A stretch of 64,000 bases of DNA. It comes from Gordionus sp. m RMFG-2023. Lineage: Eukaryota > Nematomorpha > Gordioida > Chordodea > Parachordodidae. Position 1 is the first letter of the stretch. Each line of letters begins with the position of its first letter. The translations under genes and the position numbers were made by a program. Shown piece by piece: positions 1-15,200 of the stretch. The stretch spans positions 44,472,569 through 44,536,568 of the forward strand of contig NC_088776.1 in NCBI RefSeq assembly GCF_954871325.1, read 5' to 3'. The notes under the pieces are model-generated. The model was not told the DNA's origin. It saw only the letters and a list, made by a program, of their open reading frames with translations, and did no database searches.

Positions 1-280
1 ATCTATGACAGAATATTTAAAGATTAAGACGTTTACAACAAATATTTAATAAAATTAGAAATTGTGATAAAAATAAAAATACGCATTTGAGGTATAATAT
101 AAAATATCCATTAATTTTAATAATATCCTTTCTTTAGTTTCTTTTTTTTTATTTTAGTAGATTAATGAATCCGTACTCGATATTATTGGGTGTAAGAAAT
201 ATAAATAATTGCGGTATTTTAAATTTGCAAAAAAAAGTGGCAGTGAAACATTTATAATCAAAATATGAGCTCATAACAAC

Positions 281-3200
281 CTTTAACATTAAATCTATTC
301 TCGGCTATCTCATCATAAATTTGGGAAAGATAGGCTTCGGGCAAATCTTTTTGATCACTTGAACTCTTGTTTATTCTAATGTATTCTTCTTTCGTCATTT
401 TCCTTTTAACCTAACAAACAAAATAATACCCAAAATAAATTTTTCATAATAATATATTAATGAGATGTAAAATTTTTAATCAATAAGTGTGCGCATATTG
501 ACATCGCCAAAGCATTAATAAACTTAATATTCACCTAAGTATGGTCAAGTTTTTTAAGGGGAGTGTATGAGGTCTTTCCTCATAATTTTTATGGGAGGGT
601 TTTAGATAGGTGCACTTATTATTTCTTATGGGCCTGGTTTGTCACATTTTTAAATATAAAAATGCTTATTTCTGAAAATCTTTAATAAGTCATTATTTAA
701 AAAATTAATTAACTTTTATTTATTTTCTTTCAAAATATTATTTATAGCAGAGACCCGCAGAAATGATATTGCACGTCCCGACCTGGATTAAAAAAAATTC
801 GCCAGCCAGACCCGGATTTTTTTAAATATAATATATTTGTTTTAAATTTTTATAGAAATGAATGGATTTAAAATATTTGGCCCGACCCGGGTTTTTTAAA
901 AAAAAAAATTTTAGGCCCGACCCAGCCCACGTATTTTTTAAAAAAAAATTAGGCCAGGCCTGGGTATATTTAAAAATAATAAAATACGGTCTGATCCGAG
1001 TACCGAGGTTGGGCTATGGACATGGCCTCTGATTTATAGTGATATATTGTACAAATCTTTTATGGAGATGAGGGTGGGGGGAGGGGTGTAGAGGGAATTT
1101 TGTTATTAGCTTAAATATGATATTTACAAGAGCAGGCAAATTTCAGAAGGGGGAAACGTCCCCGGGTCTCCCCTTCATTATGCCTATGAATTCAGTATAT
1201 AATATAATATATATATATATGCATAAAATAATAATTTACTATTATTATTAAAATATGCATTATATCAATGAAGATGATAAAGTAATGTTCAATAAACTTG
1301 AGGATTGTGTAGATCAGTCGTTAACATAATTATTGAAAAAGCTAAGACGTAAGCAGAGTCGGCTGATTGAAATATACCGTTTCTAAATTAATTTTAAATT
1401 ACAATATTATGATTGTATAATTATAAAAGCTTTTTAAAGAATTGACACAAAATTTTACTATATTCGTCGCCTAGCGCCCCTTGATCACACAGGGCTATGG
1501 CTAAAAAATATGCTGGGTAAGTCAGTTCGTTTGCATATCCACTTCCTTCAGTAACGGTCGTGAATATCCAAGGATTTAAATTCTGCAATAAAATCCTGAT
1601 AGTGTCTCTTAACTATTCTTGCATCTATGTCTTTCCATATTGCCTCTTGGATGAAGCAGACATGAACTCTTTTACTGTGTAGCGCCACCACATTATTGGA
1701 TCTCCCTAACATTCTTTTGGCATTTCATGTTTCAATACAAGTTCTCTATTTCTTTATTTTCTTCCTCTGCCGGTCTTACCCTTTCTTTTTGTCGTAGTCT
1801 TCAACAAGCCAAAATATGGATCCTAATTTTTTTATTTTATCAGCCACGCGGAGACATTGTTACTCACCAGTCACGTTTAAGGGAAAGAGTAGAAAAACTT
1901 TTACTTAAATTGTTGAATATTTAAGGAGATGGTCAACCCTATAAGATTATGGTCACCACATCAATGACAAAAAACAATGGAAGGATTAATAACTTTTTTA
2001 AACGTTTATTAAACTACCAAAATAATTATAAAAAGCAACTTTAAAACGTAAAACATGTTTTGATAGACTCATTATATTGTTGAATTAAATAACTCATTGT
2101 AAAATTATAGTCTAGTTAGTCAGGGCTGTAATTATGAGCTTTAAATCTCAAATTTTGGCCCGCTATCCTTTTCAATGAATGTGTGGAAATTTTTTTTATT
2201 CATTTTATAATATAGATCTATGTATAATAATCATATTCTAAAATTGACATATTATTAAATTGGTCTATTAGTCGCAAGAGTCTATACATAACACTAACAA
2301 TTTTAGGATAATACAGATAAGAACTAAAAAATAATAATATAAAAATTGCCTCATCCAGTGCCCCTTAAAAAATTTTTAGTTAAAAGACTGGTTACACACG
2401 CAGAAATTTGTTATTAATTATAAGGTTTAAAAAAAGACCTGCTATCCTCAAATACTTAATATTAAATTCTTTTACATAAAATATATATGAACAGGCAGAA
2501 CATTATTATTATATTATACCCATAATTCGTAGTTTCTACGTAGCGAGAAGCAAATTTTTGCATGAGTCTATCTACCTTTTGGGCCTCCCCTGGCAATTTA
2601 AATCTTTCCAAGAATTGTCTTAACGCTTGAACAAAGCCCTTCCCTTTAAAGTCCATCAGATCTATGTAGGCGTACATGACTTCTTTATGGAAACTGTACG
2701 TATAATTTTATGTATAAAAGGTTTCGGTTAAATTTGAATTTTAAATAAAATTTTAAAGAAAATGAGAATAATTTATGTTGTATAGAATAAATAAACTCGT
2801 CATTATCTCCCAAATAATCCCCCACAGCAGTTTTATCGAGCCGTGATTCATTATACAAGAATCGGGCCACGTCGATGGAACTAGAACCCATCAATTTCGT
2901 GTTCCTTTGCAAATACAATATTCCTTTCGTAGGATTCGCTCTAAAACTATAAAAATGTTGAGGAAAATGTAATTATAATTACAATAAAATAAAGTGCCAT
3001 ATATATGTCGCTCATTTTAAAATCATTTAAAGAGGGCGATTTTTTAATTTAAAAAATTGATTTGACCATCTGTATTTAAACAACCCGATCTGGGTCGATT
3101 TTTAAAAACGGCCCGATTAAGATTTAAGCCAAAAGAATATTATGTAAGCAAGGAGATTTTGCTCAAAAATGGTCGAAAGGTTTGAACCACTGTTTGCCAA

Positions 3201-6200
3201 AACTTGAAGCTTACATAATATTATTTTGGCTAAAATCTTAATCGGGACATTTTTAAAAGTAGACCCAAATCGAGCCGTTTAACAACACTAATGTGTAGAA
3301 TATTTAACCTATAAATTTCAAACAATTTTTCCCATAATATCTTTGTGCATTTTTTTTAAATTAATACGAAAAATCTCTATAAAATGGGCACAAATTAAAA
3401 GTATTTCAACAGTTCTAGACAAAATTCTGAAATTCGCAGAGTGGGTACCCCATACATGTCGACTAACATTTCCGGTCAAATTAGACTTTTCAGATCTAAA
3501 AATCGCTCTCATTAAATGATTTAAAATTAAGAAATTCTAATTTGCGAAATAAAGTGATACAATTTAAAATTCTTGCAAGAAACAAAGCGCCAATATATTT
3601 TATTTGTAGGATATATTTTTTAACAATTAAAAATAAAAATTAATTTTTCTGAATTCAAATAACATCGGGCTAGGAGGACAAATAATTTTTATTTTGTGTC
3701 GGGCTTTTCGGAAGAAATAAAAAAAATTTGATCGGGATCGAGTTGGGGCGAGCTTGAAAAATTAGGCCCGATACCAATAAATATTCATTCAAATAAAGAA
3801 TTTACATTTCGATCCCAGTTTCGATTGTCTCTTTGATCTGTTTCAGATTTTCATATTTAGCCGGGTGATCGCCACGCAATAATTTAGTGGTATCCTCATC
3901 GTCCTCCATTTTTGAATGGGTTATAGGATCGATGCCTTAAACATGGTGGTAAAACAACGAGGGGGGGGGGAGTAATTGTAGGTATTACAAAAAATGAAAC
4001 TTTGATAAAGTCTCTATTGGTCAAGTGGTGGTATGGTAATGTTCCAAAATCTCGAGTTTACCTTAATAAAAGTTTTTCTGATTTCTATATGGTGAGGGAT
4101 AATGGACCCATCAAAAAACTAGGTAACTAATTATGTATAAATTCATTTTAGAGAATATAAAATTTAATTTTATAAATTAAAGAAGTTGATTCCCTTCAGT
4201 ATTTGGTAAATTACTATTTTTAACCGGCTAAAAACGGTTAAATCCTAGCTTTTAACAAGAAACTATTATCTCAGCGTTTTTTGGAAATATATAACTAAAC
4301 TTTTTATTCAATGCTAACGGATTTTCTTAGGCGGGCATAGGTAGATTTTACAAAATTAGAATATTCTTAGCCATTACCCAACATCCTCCCCATCCCCAGG
4401 TTAGTATTATTGAAAAATATACTTAGACGGTCTCCATCGTTATAATCAATTTTTTCTCTGTCTTTAGCAACATTATCCAATTTTTTATTGTCAATATTAT
4501 CGGCGTCTTTACATCTGCTAATCGTAAAGCTATCGGCTCTCGAGTTTATATTAAAAGGCTTTCTCCTGTGGTCCAATTTAGATGTTCTGCCGGCTTTATC
4601 GGATCTAACTAAATCAGTTACATTGGCTTTTAAAATTTCGGGGGTCATTTGGCTTTCCAACTATTATAATTGTTGTATAATATAAAAAAATAGTTAAAGA
4701 TTAGTGGTACGAAAAATATTACCGTTTTAGAAAACCAAACTTGGAGTAATGAATGACGAAAATAAATTCGAATTTCAATATAATACTTTTTAAACTTATT
4801 TTGCAATTTAAAAATCATTTTTTTACCATGATATCATCTAAATGATAATAAAATGAGATTTTTACATTTTGCAATCATTCATTAAAATATATCCGTGCTT
4901 GGCCTTCCGTTAACAACTCATATCCTCTATGAAAAAGGTTAACAAGCGTTTTATTCATATCTAAGAAAAATAGTAAATTAAAAACCTTAGCATGGCTTCC
5001 ATTGTGGTTGTTGCTATCCAATTTACTTGAATCGTAACTCAAATCATATAAATCCGTGCACCATTGGCACATGCCCTGTCCTATTCTCACGAGGCAAGCT
5101 AAACTTGCTAATCTTAGGGGAGTCGTTTCTTCGGCCATCATGTCATCGATGTGAAAGTTGTTGAAATTCGGTAAATTAGTGTGAAGGGAAGGCTGGAAAG
5201 GAAAATAATTTGAAATGTGGCTAGAGTAAGAAGACGAAACGGTTTGTTCTATATTTTGCTGGCGAATTATTTTGGAGAGCGTGGATACGGTTAAAGAGAA
5301 TAAATTAGCGGCGGAGAGATCACAATCATAATTAACGTAGAGATCTACTACGTTTTGAGGATCTGCGTTGTGTATTTTGGAATAGTAAATTATATTAAAT
5401 AAGAATTTAGTGAGTTATTCTTTTTAAAAATTATGAGTTTATTATATATATATATATAAATTTTTTAAATATTCATATCATTTATATAAGTATGAATGAA
5501 AACGTGTTAAATAAGTATTTATCTTTAAATTTATTAGTTTTAAATATCAATAGTTCCCTTTTCAATTCTTATTCGAAAAATATCTAGACTAGTTTGGATA
5601 ATTCTTTGCTCAAAAATTTAAAAAAAAACACAAGCATTCACAAAAAATCTTACTTCAAAAATGTTTAATAAAAAAAAGATGAACTATTAAATAGTTTAAT
5701 CGGTTATCAAAAATAAAAATTGGTGCAAAAATTAATAAAGTCGAAATGGGAGAATTAAAAGCAAATTAAAGGTTCAAACTTCGTGAGAAATGTTTTTCCA
5801 GGTAGAACTAATTTGCTGTCAAAAAATCGTATATCAAAGAAAATAGTGCAACTCTTTGCTAGAATTGTTAATTAGATGATTTTTTCAGATCACGACTGTC
5901 GTAGTCGTGTAGCCCGAGCAAAAACTCGACAAGCAAATTAGTCGACTAGAGCTTATATTGTTTATTTTAGACAATTAAAAAAATGCTAAATTTCATCTAT
6001 TTGTAGGAAACTAGGTGCTATATATCTTTTACTTTGATAATTAGATTCTGTAAAAAGATTTTTTATAAAACTTTAACTAATGGTATAATTTTTTATTGTG
6101 GGTGCCATCATAATAAATTATCACAAATTTTTAATTGCATAAAATGAATATATAAAGTAATATTTTCGATATGTCTAATATGTAAATTTATTTCTCAGTA

Positions 6201-9200
6201 TTCAGATTCAATGAACATATTATAAATAAACCAGATTAGATATTGTATTGTTTTGAATCGAACAATAATCATTTATCAGTATAATAATGAGACAATGCAT
6301 ATAAATATAGTATATAATAAGGAGAAATATGATATCAAGGAATATAAACAGTCCCTCAGAAAAGCTGGCAGAAGTTCCTAAAAGGATTAGGAGGGCATAT
6401 GTATAAAAATTTTAATAAAAATTCCTCCCCCCCCCTCCCCATCATGATAAAGGGCAACTAGGGGTGATTCCGAACAAATGTCATCCATTGTATTATTTTG
6501 TAAAATAAAGGGGGGAGGGAGGTTGGTGATTATAATATTTTTCTCACCTAGAAGAAGGAATTATTATATTGAAAGATATTAAGACCAAAAATAGAAAAAT
6601 TAGTTTAAATACTAATATAATAGATATATTAAAAATAATTCTAAAAAAACAAAATGAATCTATGTTATAATTATAATTAAATCAAAAATTTAACTTTCGC
6701 AAAAGGAATATAAAGAATTGAGCACGATCAATTTATAGTCATCTGAAAAGGAGCTTTCCAACACGTTTAAGTATATTTCTTTGAAGAATATCTAAAATAA
6801 ATTGTCATAAAATAGTTTAATGAAAAAATAAAATGTCAATGTTTTGTAGTGTATAGATATGCAACCCTTGTTTATAGCGTAAATAAAAAAATCTTAAAAT
6901 TCATGGGATGTAGAGAATAATGGAATTAAAACTAATAAACTTCCTCCTTTCTTGACTAATTAAAGAAAAATATATTGTTCAAATAAGTTAACTCAAATCT
7001 AAATTACATCATTATTAATTTCAGTCAATATTATAAAGCATATTGCTTAGCTTTGGGATTGGCATGCTACATATCAGTGGCGTAGGCATGGGGGGGGGGG
7101 GCAAACTCCCCCACCCACTGTATAAAAAAATGTAAATTTTTATTTTTATATATTAAATTGATATTATAAATGCTTAAAATTTTACAAACAACTATTTTTA
7201 TGTTTTTAATTTGTAAATAATTTTGATCTACAGTACTTGATTATTTATATATTTTTAAAATAAATTTTAAATTATCCTGCAAAATACTTCTCTAGTTTGT
7301 CATATTTGCCAATTTTATTATGAAGAAAAAATCCTTAATTTATTCCTATTTCAACAAATGTCAAGCAGAGATATGCCATTAAGTTTATTTAATTACCTGT
7401 TTATGTCGTTATTAAATATAAAAGTATCAAAGCTATAATCAAAGTAGTGTTGTTAATTGAGCCGATTTTTTAAAACGGCAAACTCAATATTTTAGCCAGA
7501 AAAACATTGTTTAAGCCTCAAGATTTCGCTTATTTTAAAAAATTATAATAAGGAACCGGCCGAAGGCCGGGCAAAACGGAATTTGGCGGCGAAACCCTCC
7601 AAAAAAATCACCCCCCCCCCCCCATTGAAAAATCCTCCATACGCCATTGCTACATATGCATTTTTTGGAGAAATTGAGTTTTATAATAAATAGTGCTTGG
7701 TTTTTGAAAAAAAAGGTAGTTAGAAAAAATAAACCTTATGCAAATCACGAAGCTAACTTAATAATAATTTTTAAAATACTATATAGGCACTTCCAAATGT
7801 TAAATTAAACATAATTAAATTAAATTAGCTTACCTCTATTTGCAGTTTCATGTTCTTTTTGAACATTTTCATGGCCGATCCAAAAAGGTGAACACAAATT
7901 TCGAACAATTTAATGTCCTCAAAAATTTCTTCGTTCCGACCGTCGGTTTGAGCAAGCATATTTCCGTTTTCATCATTACCGGAATTGTTTTCGAGTGATT
8001 TGTTAGTCGTAGTATTAGATTCGTGGTTCAAAAATTTCCCATTGAAGAGAAAAGAATTTATGTAATTTCCACTGTAGATAGCGTTCTTATTGTACATGGG
8101 GTGGATAATGGGAAGGAAGAATTATGATATAAGTATTATAAACCATGATAGTATTATTTTAGAGAATTATCAAATAAGGGATGATATAAAGCCTTATGTT
8201 TGAGTATCTTAATTTTTTTATCAAGTTTTTCTCGAGGTTCTATTTTTCCGGGGGAAAAAATAATTTCTTGCTAAACTTGCTCCGGCACCATCAGTATCGG
8301 GAAGTAAGGCAATATGGCGGCCATGACGTGGTAACAAACTCCGTATTTGAAGGCCGACTCTTCGAATAGAAAAACCGGACCGGATGAGTCTATTATAGAA
8401 GTGAGGAGTTGGAGACTCATAATTTTAGATTTTAACATGTGAAGTTTACGTTGTTGTAAATGGTGTCTTTAAATAATTTTTTTAAATAAATGTTTAAAAA
8501 TAAATAATTCTAATATACTTTAAAATTGTGATAACAAATATATTCAGAGAATTTATTTTAATGTTATATTATTGTTGTAATCAATTGATTTTTATTAACA
8601 TGTCAATCAATCAAAGTTTTCATTCAATCAAGGTTTACACTCAATTAATATTTTATAGGTATGTATCTGAGAAATTGCATATTACATTATTTTATTGTGC
8701 CATTTTTTATCTATTTATTGATTTTAAAATAAAAAATTATTGTAAAATTTGAACAATACAGAAAGTTTACATTCTACTTTGTTTTTACAGTAATTCAAAA
8801 GATCGGACCGACGATCATTTCCAACATCTGTCGGGTCTAGCCTGCGTCGGCCATCTTTATTTAAATACCATACAAGCTTATAAAAATTCAAAAATGCACT
8901 ATGTATGATTGTAGCTCTTTTATTTAAAAAAAAATATATTTAAAACTACTCATTATGAGACAGAATAATTTTATAATCCTTTTACCCATTGCGAGCAGAG
9001 TCATAAGAAATATGGTTAATGTTTTAACTAGTTGAATAAATTTATATAAGTATTAAATTTCATATTTGGTGGGAGTTAAAAAATTGTTTTTGAATACGAT
9101 GAATTCCTATAATCTACCTCGTAACCAAGTTTATTTTATTTCTTTCTTTAAATTTAAAAAAATATCATTTTATAAACTTGAATAATTAAATGTTGACCAT

Positions 9201-12200
9201 ACTGCAAATCTTGTGTGACATTTTTGACACTTAAGAGATTTTGCAGTATGTCTGAAGCAAAGCTTCCTCAAAAATAAGATGCGCAAAAAATATAGTGAAA
9301 AACCTGAAACTATAATTGAGATAAGAGTAAAAAAATTCTAAGTTTTTTAGGTCAATGGTAATTTAGTAGAGGATACATTGTAATTTGCAAAAACTAGTTT
9401 TTAATAAATTCCCTGATTAAAAGATTTATTTATAAAAATATTATTTAATGTGATTTAGCGTAGCAAATTCTGTATTAATTACTAAGCACTTCTCCTATTA
9501 TAGACAATTCTGAAAGAACTTTGATAAAAAATAATCGAATTTAAATGGAAAAATTATATTTTTCAAATAGTAGTAAAGTTTGAACGAGCGCAATTTTTTT
9601 AAATGAACGTTGAAAGTAAAAATTTTTAATTTTTAATAATAAACGGTCTTAAAAAAAATATGTGCACAGAACAACTAATTTCAATAATGATTATTATAGT
9701 TAGCAGAAGCCGATATTTTCAAACCAAAATTATTATATCATACCTATCCCTCTTATTACCACCGCCCTTAGCGACCGGATGATTGACGTGTTTGAGAGCT
9801 AATCGGCAAAGAGCTCTAAACACTAGGAAGGCGTCTCGACGAAGAGTGTAAGCCGTTTTGCAACGATAAGCGGATAACGCTAAAAGTTTTGAGGGCTTTG
9901 ACCTTCGGTCGCGTGCAACAAAATCAGGGTGAACAGCTGATTCCGATCGAAGTTCCAAAGGAAAGGAGGGCATATGGCTATAATCTTTGGAGACTTATTC
10001 CAAATTTTTTTAAAATATTCTAATAAAAAAGTTGAGTTGAAGGCAGAAATAATTCTCTCTTATAGTTATAAAGATTTTATCATTAATTAGCTTTCTACAA
10101 TTTTTTATTAATCAATTAAGTGTAGCATTAAAAAAATGTATAAAAATAATATATTGTGAAATAAGGAAATGACAACTCCATGTCATTGAAGTTTCAATAG
10201 GAATAAATACTAAAATAAATGTTATTATTCAAATGTTTATTTAAATATTAATCTTCATAATGGAATGTGATTTTTAGTTGATAACTATCATCTTATGTCT
10301 AATAAAAAAAACCAATATTCAGAATTAAGAATAAAAGTTAAGATGACTTAGGACACAACCTAAATGTTTGGCTCAGTGAAAGGACATTTATGGAGAGGCA
10401 AAGGTGCGTTCGATAAAATTAACTTAAGCCTTTCATTGAGCAGGTTAAATATTATTTCTTAAATGCCTCATAAGCAGGCCTAAGTGAGAATAGCTACAAG
10501 ATGAATAACTACTTTAAAATCTTGTATAACATTATGTGCATTAATTACGCATTTAAATAATATGATCTAAAAAAAATCTTGAAGTATCATTTACAAACAT
10601 ATCAATATGGTGATTAATTTGCATAAAAGTTTAATCTTCTTCTTCGTCGTTTAGTAGCTCTTTTTCATATTTACCCGGGTAGGCCATTTTTACTTCTTAC
10701 CGTCTTTCGTCATTTTTAAAAAATTAATAATTATCAAAAATTATTTGTTTACTCGTATTTTCGATTTGCTCAATGCGACTTAGCATGTCCTCCACCAAAG
10801 TTGCCACCGTAAATTCTATTTCGTCCTCCATAAAATAGCGGAAATCATTCTCGTTTTCATCTAAATTCAATATTTTCATTAGTTATTTGCAAAAGATAAA
10901 TCATTACGGCTCGTGACGGGCTTTGGGCTAAACCGGTTTAAAAAATTTTAATTCTGACTTGGTCGGACATGATATTTTTATAGGATCGGACCGATCTTAA
11001 ATGTTAAATTATAAGATTCACATTTTTTCCCGCTTGATAAGGGGAGACAGGGGTAAGCGATTGACGAGGTAATAATGTTACATGAATAACTTCTTAACCC
11101 TTGAACATAAAGACTTTAGACGTATTTTAGATCTAATTTCTTACCTACGTTCATCTTTTGAAAAACTTTCCCGGTTTGACATATTTTACCAAAAAACCCA
11201 AAAATTGTATAAATCACCCTCTAGTTTAATGTGATTTTAGCGAAATATATTAAGGCTCAAAATTAAAAAAATTCCTATACATGTTCCTTAAAGCCATAGC
11301 TATAAAATAAAATTTATTAAGTCAAGCAATAGCGATTTACACAATAAATATCATCTTGGGTTAAAGTTGCTATGGGTTAAACGGTTAAAATGTTCTGTCT
11401 GACTTAAGCTGTATTTTTAAGTCTTAACGTCTATTCTATACCATATAAAAAGATACTTTTGTGCAAAAATGAACATTAATAAATAGTTTATGTGTTATTC
11501 GGAATAAAATTTTATGAATAGTCGCAAAGGGGAAGAATAATTGAAATGTATAATGTGCCTAAAATGGGCACAATCAAAATGTGTTTTTTCATATAATATT
11601 TTACATTCCGGTATTGCATTAATTAGTTAAGTGGTGAATAGATGTCAAAATTGCAACATTTTGTTCAATTAAACAATATAGTTATGTTCAATTGTATTTT
11701 CACTATTTTACCCTGATGCTTAGCCATTCTACCCTGGCTATAGTGTAAAATAGCAAAAATCACATGCTTGATATAATTAATCAGTTCCTAAAGTATTTTT
11801 AGGTAGGCTACACTTTTTTTTATTTTGTGGATGTAGGATTTGACTACTTATGAATATATAAATTCTACTGTTTTGTTATTTTTTAAAATATTATGGTACC
11901 AATAGTTTTACCCCTGTCTCCCCTAAATAAAGGCATGGTCTAGCTCAAATTTTATTTTTGACTGGGTGCCGTAAAAACTTTTAAATTGCTTTATCTCAAA
12001 TAAATTAGGACCGATGCGCACAAGTATATTTTTTAAATTTCTTGTGGGGCTTGTTGGGAGAATAAGTCGTTACCTAGTCTGGTAAATTATTTCTAAAAAA
12101 AATTGGATCGGGCTAAAAAAAATTAGGCCCGATTCAGATCACTAATTCTATATTATAACGAAATTAAAATTATTCACTCTTAAAATATTATCCTAAATCA

Positions 12201-15200
12201 CTCAATATCGCCTAAAACGGACGAAAACGTGCTCCGCTCCGCAAAAATTTAATTCGAGCACGTCTAAATCAAATAAAATATATGACACAGAAATCAATAG
12301 CACTACATTCCTGGACTAATTTATATTATTTAAAATTTAACTACCCAATTGAGATAGTTGTTTGTACGAAACATTAAGATCTATATCTAATTTGGAGTCG
12401 TTAATATCTAACGGTCTATCGATATTCCCGTGCTTCGATTCATCGACCATTAAGCCGCAGTGTTTTAAGCAATATTCGGACTTGATTTCATTTGAAATAT
12501 TAGAGGAATGGAAAATTTTTCAATAAATAATTAATGAAGAGAAAGAAACTGGTGTTAAGTTATGATTTTAAAACTTGTAGCTGAAAGTAAAAAAATAACG
12601 TTAAAATATTATTATTTTTTTATTATATAGAGTAATTTAATTTACATTGTGCATTTCCATTTTATTGAAGATTAAGCTGATCATTTGATTTAAGGTGGCT
12701 TTTGCGGTAGTTTGATTGACGATATTTTTGCTACCAAGGTGAATGTTGTAACAAGTTCTTATAGCTAACAACAGGCTGGATTCGTGAATTTCGCAAGAAT
12801 TCGATGTTAGAATGGTTAGAAGAGCCTTTTTTTAATGATAAAGTGGGGAAAAATTTATACAACAACTCCAGGCCTAGCCTAAAGCCCAAGCTCAAATCAA
12901 TAAAATTCAGCGGCCAGAATATTGTAAACTTGGGCGGTTCATTTATTTAAAAGTCGGGCTAGTCATCAAAATCATTATATTTATAAAGAAAAAATCAAAT
13001 TTTATTTTGTGTTCATGATAAACCCTTTGCAAGATCGATTTTCTTAGGTCCGTGCCCGCCCGAAGCCCAGCCAGTGGTAAAAAAAATCAAGCCTGACTTT
13101 TATAAATGGAATTGGGAAATACATCTTAAACTCAAAATATTTATTTTATTCTCTATTTTACTGTTTTAAATTTAAATATTCATCAATAACTCTGATAATT
13201 TAATGATGTTTAAATTTTATTCGATTTATTGCAAAATATGATATGGAGATGAATATGAAATATTTCCTACCTCCTGATTGTTCCTTTTTTTCAACTTTTC
13301 TTTTTTTAAATTCGTTTTTAATAGTGATATTTAATCAAGGAAAAAAAAGTAATAACAAAAGCGATTTTATGGTCGCTTGGAGCTAGGAACCGGCCATGAA
13401 TGACTCTAGTTTATTATATGATAATTAACGGGCTAGTGATTAATTTATTATTGTTGCATGTTTTTATTGATTATTAAAAAATAAATTATATATAGTAATG
13501 GAAAGTTTGCAGCTATTTTTGACCATCTTAAGACTTTAAATTTTTTAACCAATTAAATCTATCAACATTTATAATTTGTATAATTAATTTAAGGTTAACT
13601 TAATAAGTATTCTAAATATTAAGCAAAGACATTTGAGTAGAGTTAGATATAAACTTTTTTAAAATGGAGGTTTTACTGGACTACCTCACTATTCTAAGAT
13701 AAATACTCTGATGGACTTGGAAAAATAAAGTTATTAAAATGTATTATAAAGATACCTTTATTATTTGCAAGTAGACATCTTCGTTAACTCCTTCATTGGA
13801 CATACAGCCACATACTACCCTGACGATTCGATCTATGAATTTGTTGTTGATGTATTCCCAACCAGGAACCGGACATAATAAACTAAACGGAGTCTCTTGA
13901 TCGTTCTGTCCTCCGTCAACTCGATTTTCAAATTGGTCCTTAGCGGATTCATCGTTTGACGGAGTCGAATTATTTTTGGTGTCGAAAGTGTAGAAGGGGT
14001 CAATGTTGGCCCCTGTCAAATGGCCGTACGCTATCAATTTCTGTTGGTTATATATTTATATAAATATTATAACATAAATTAGGAGTAAGCTTTCAAAATG
14101 TAGGACAACGTATTTACATCGGGATAGGCCTTAAAAAAGGCCGGGATCGGATTTAAAAATATAAAAAATCTAAAAAAATATAATTATTACATAATGGTAA
14201 TTTTCTAAAAAACAAAAGTGGGGTCCGTACCCAAAAAAAAACAAGCATAATTATATTTTAGAATAACATTTTTTTTTGTTTTTAAGAAGGGGGAAAAAAT
14301 TTTTTGGATTCAAAATCAGAGTTTGTAACAGGAAATAAATCTGAAATCCTCGGAATTGGGATAAATTTTAAAATTTCAGGAATCGATTGTGGAATCGTTC
14401 TAAAATACTGTAATATGTTTAATTTATAGGTTATCTAGCGTTAAAATGTTTTTTGGAACCGGAAATAGAACAGCATCAAATTTAGAAACCGGAACTAAGA
14501 ACCCCCTTATTCAAAATTTTAGAAACCAGAACAACTTGTTTTTAAAAAAAAATATATATTCATAACCGAATTAGATTTTTTTTGTTCATTTCAAAATTCT
14601 TATTTTTCTCAAACATAAGGTTCCGCTTGATATAATGTGAAAGGGAAGAGTTAAAGTTTGGTATGTATAAAAACTTAATTAACTTTACTGATTATTTATT
14701 TGTCACAATACCAAATAGATTTGAATCTCCGGTAAAAGGATTTACCTAAAGAACGAAGATCAATAAATTATACTACCTGGTCTTAACTTAATATCTGATG
14801 ATAAATTACTCTTGTGCTACCACGACTAATTATTGAATTGATAGCTACAGGCCTTGCATTTATGTACCTTGACTAAATATCCCTTTGGAATCGACCGACT
14901 TTATCTCTTTTATCCCTTTCTTCAAGTATAGGAAATGTTATCTGGTTAAAACTAAAATAACGATAATTAGGATAAAGCCCTTAACAATTTATATTATCAA
15001 ATTTATAAAAAAGTGTTTAATTTATATTTCTCAACTAAATATTTTGGGCAGGGATGAGCTTTAAAATAATATAAATCGGATCAAGCTCGGGCCGATAAAA
15101 AAATTAAAATCTATATTGCAGTTAAAAAATATATATTATTACAATTATAATCAGCTTGGTAGATAAACCAATTAGTATGGGTGCCAGTCCTGCACTTTTA

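Larger units (their letters stand above)
281..3935 (-). other. ARFGEF exons 13-17: Sec7 catalytic domain
   Basis: Exon 13 (3935-3806) has [16 protein letters not shown]. Exon 14 (2946-2797) has [16 protein letters not shown] and [20 protein letters not shown]. Exon 15 (2693-2520) has [17 protein letters not shown] and [17 protein letters not shown], with the catalytic glutamate finger (E of LPGEAQ) at about residue 943. Exon 16 (1382-1298) has [20 protein letters not shown] followed by NPQ, the second Sec7 motif. Exon 17 (410-281) has [20 protein letters not shown] and [18 protein letters not shown]. All catalytic motifs are intact, so this should be an active exchange factor. Confidence 0.96.
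4986..8415 (-). other. ARFGEF exons 8-11: HUS domain region
   Basis: Exon 8 (8415-8277) reads [16 protein letters not shown], matching the SLQLLLSILQNAGPVF block. Exon 9 ends [11 protein letters not shown]. Exon 10 (6791-6695) starts [14 protein letters not shown]. Exon 11 (5362-4986) has [18 protein letters not shown], which contains the HUS-box signature NYDCD near residues 620-624. This asparagine-aspartate box is needed for DCB-HUS interactions in large ARF GEFs. Exon 9 also has a low-complexity Asn/Thr/Ser stretch not expected in vertebrate homologues. Confidence 0.93.

Noticed and set aside
1727-1924. Plus-strand open frame of 65 codons
   Set aside because: No family resemblance and located within an ARFGEF intron.
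3318-3512. Open frame in ARFGEF intron
   Set aside because: No family block matches, and the exons on each side already join in phase without it.
10630-10695. Additional ARFGEF exon (minus strand, [17 protein letters not shown])
   Set aside because: The frame ends in TAA, has no usable acceptor and would break the phase that exons 6 and 7 already share.
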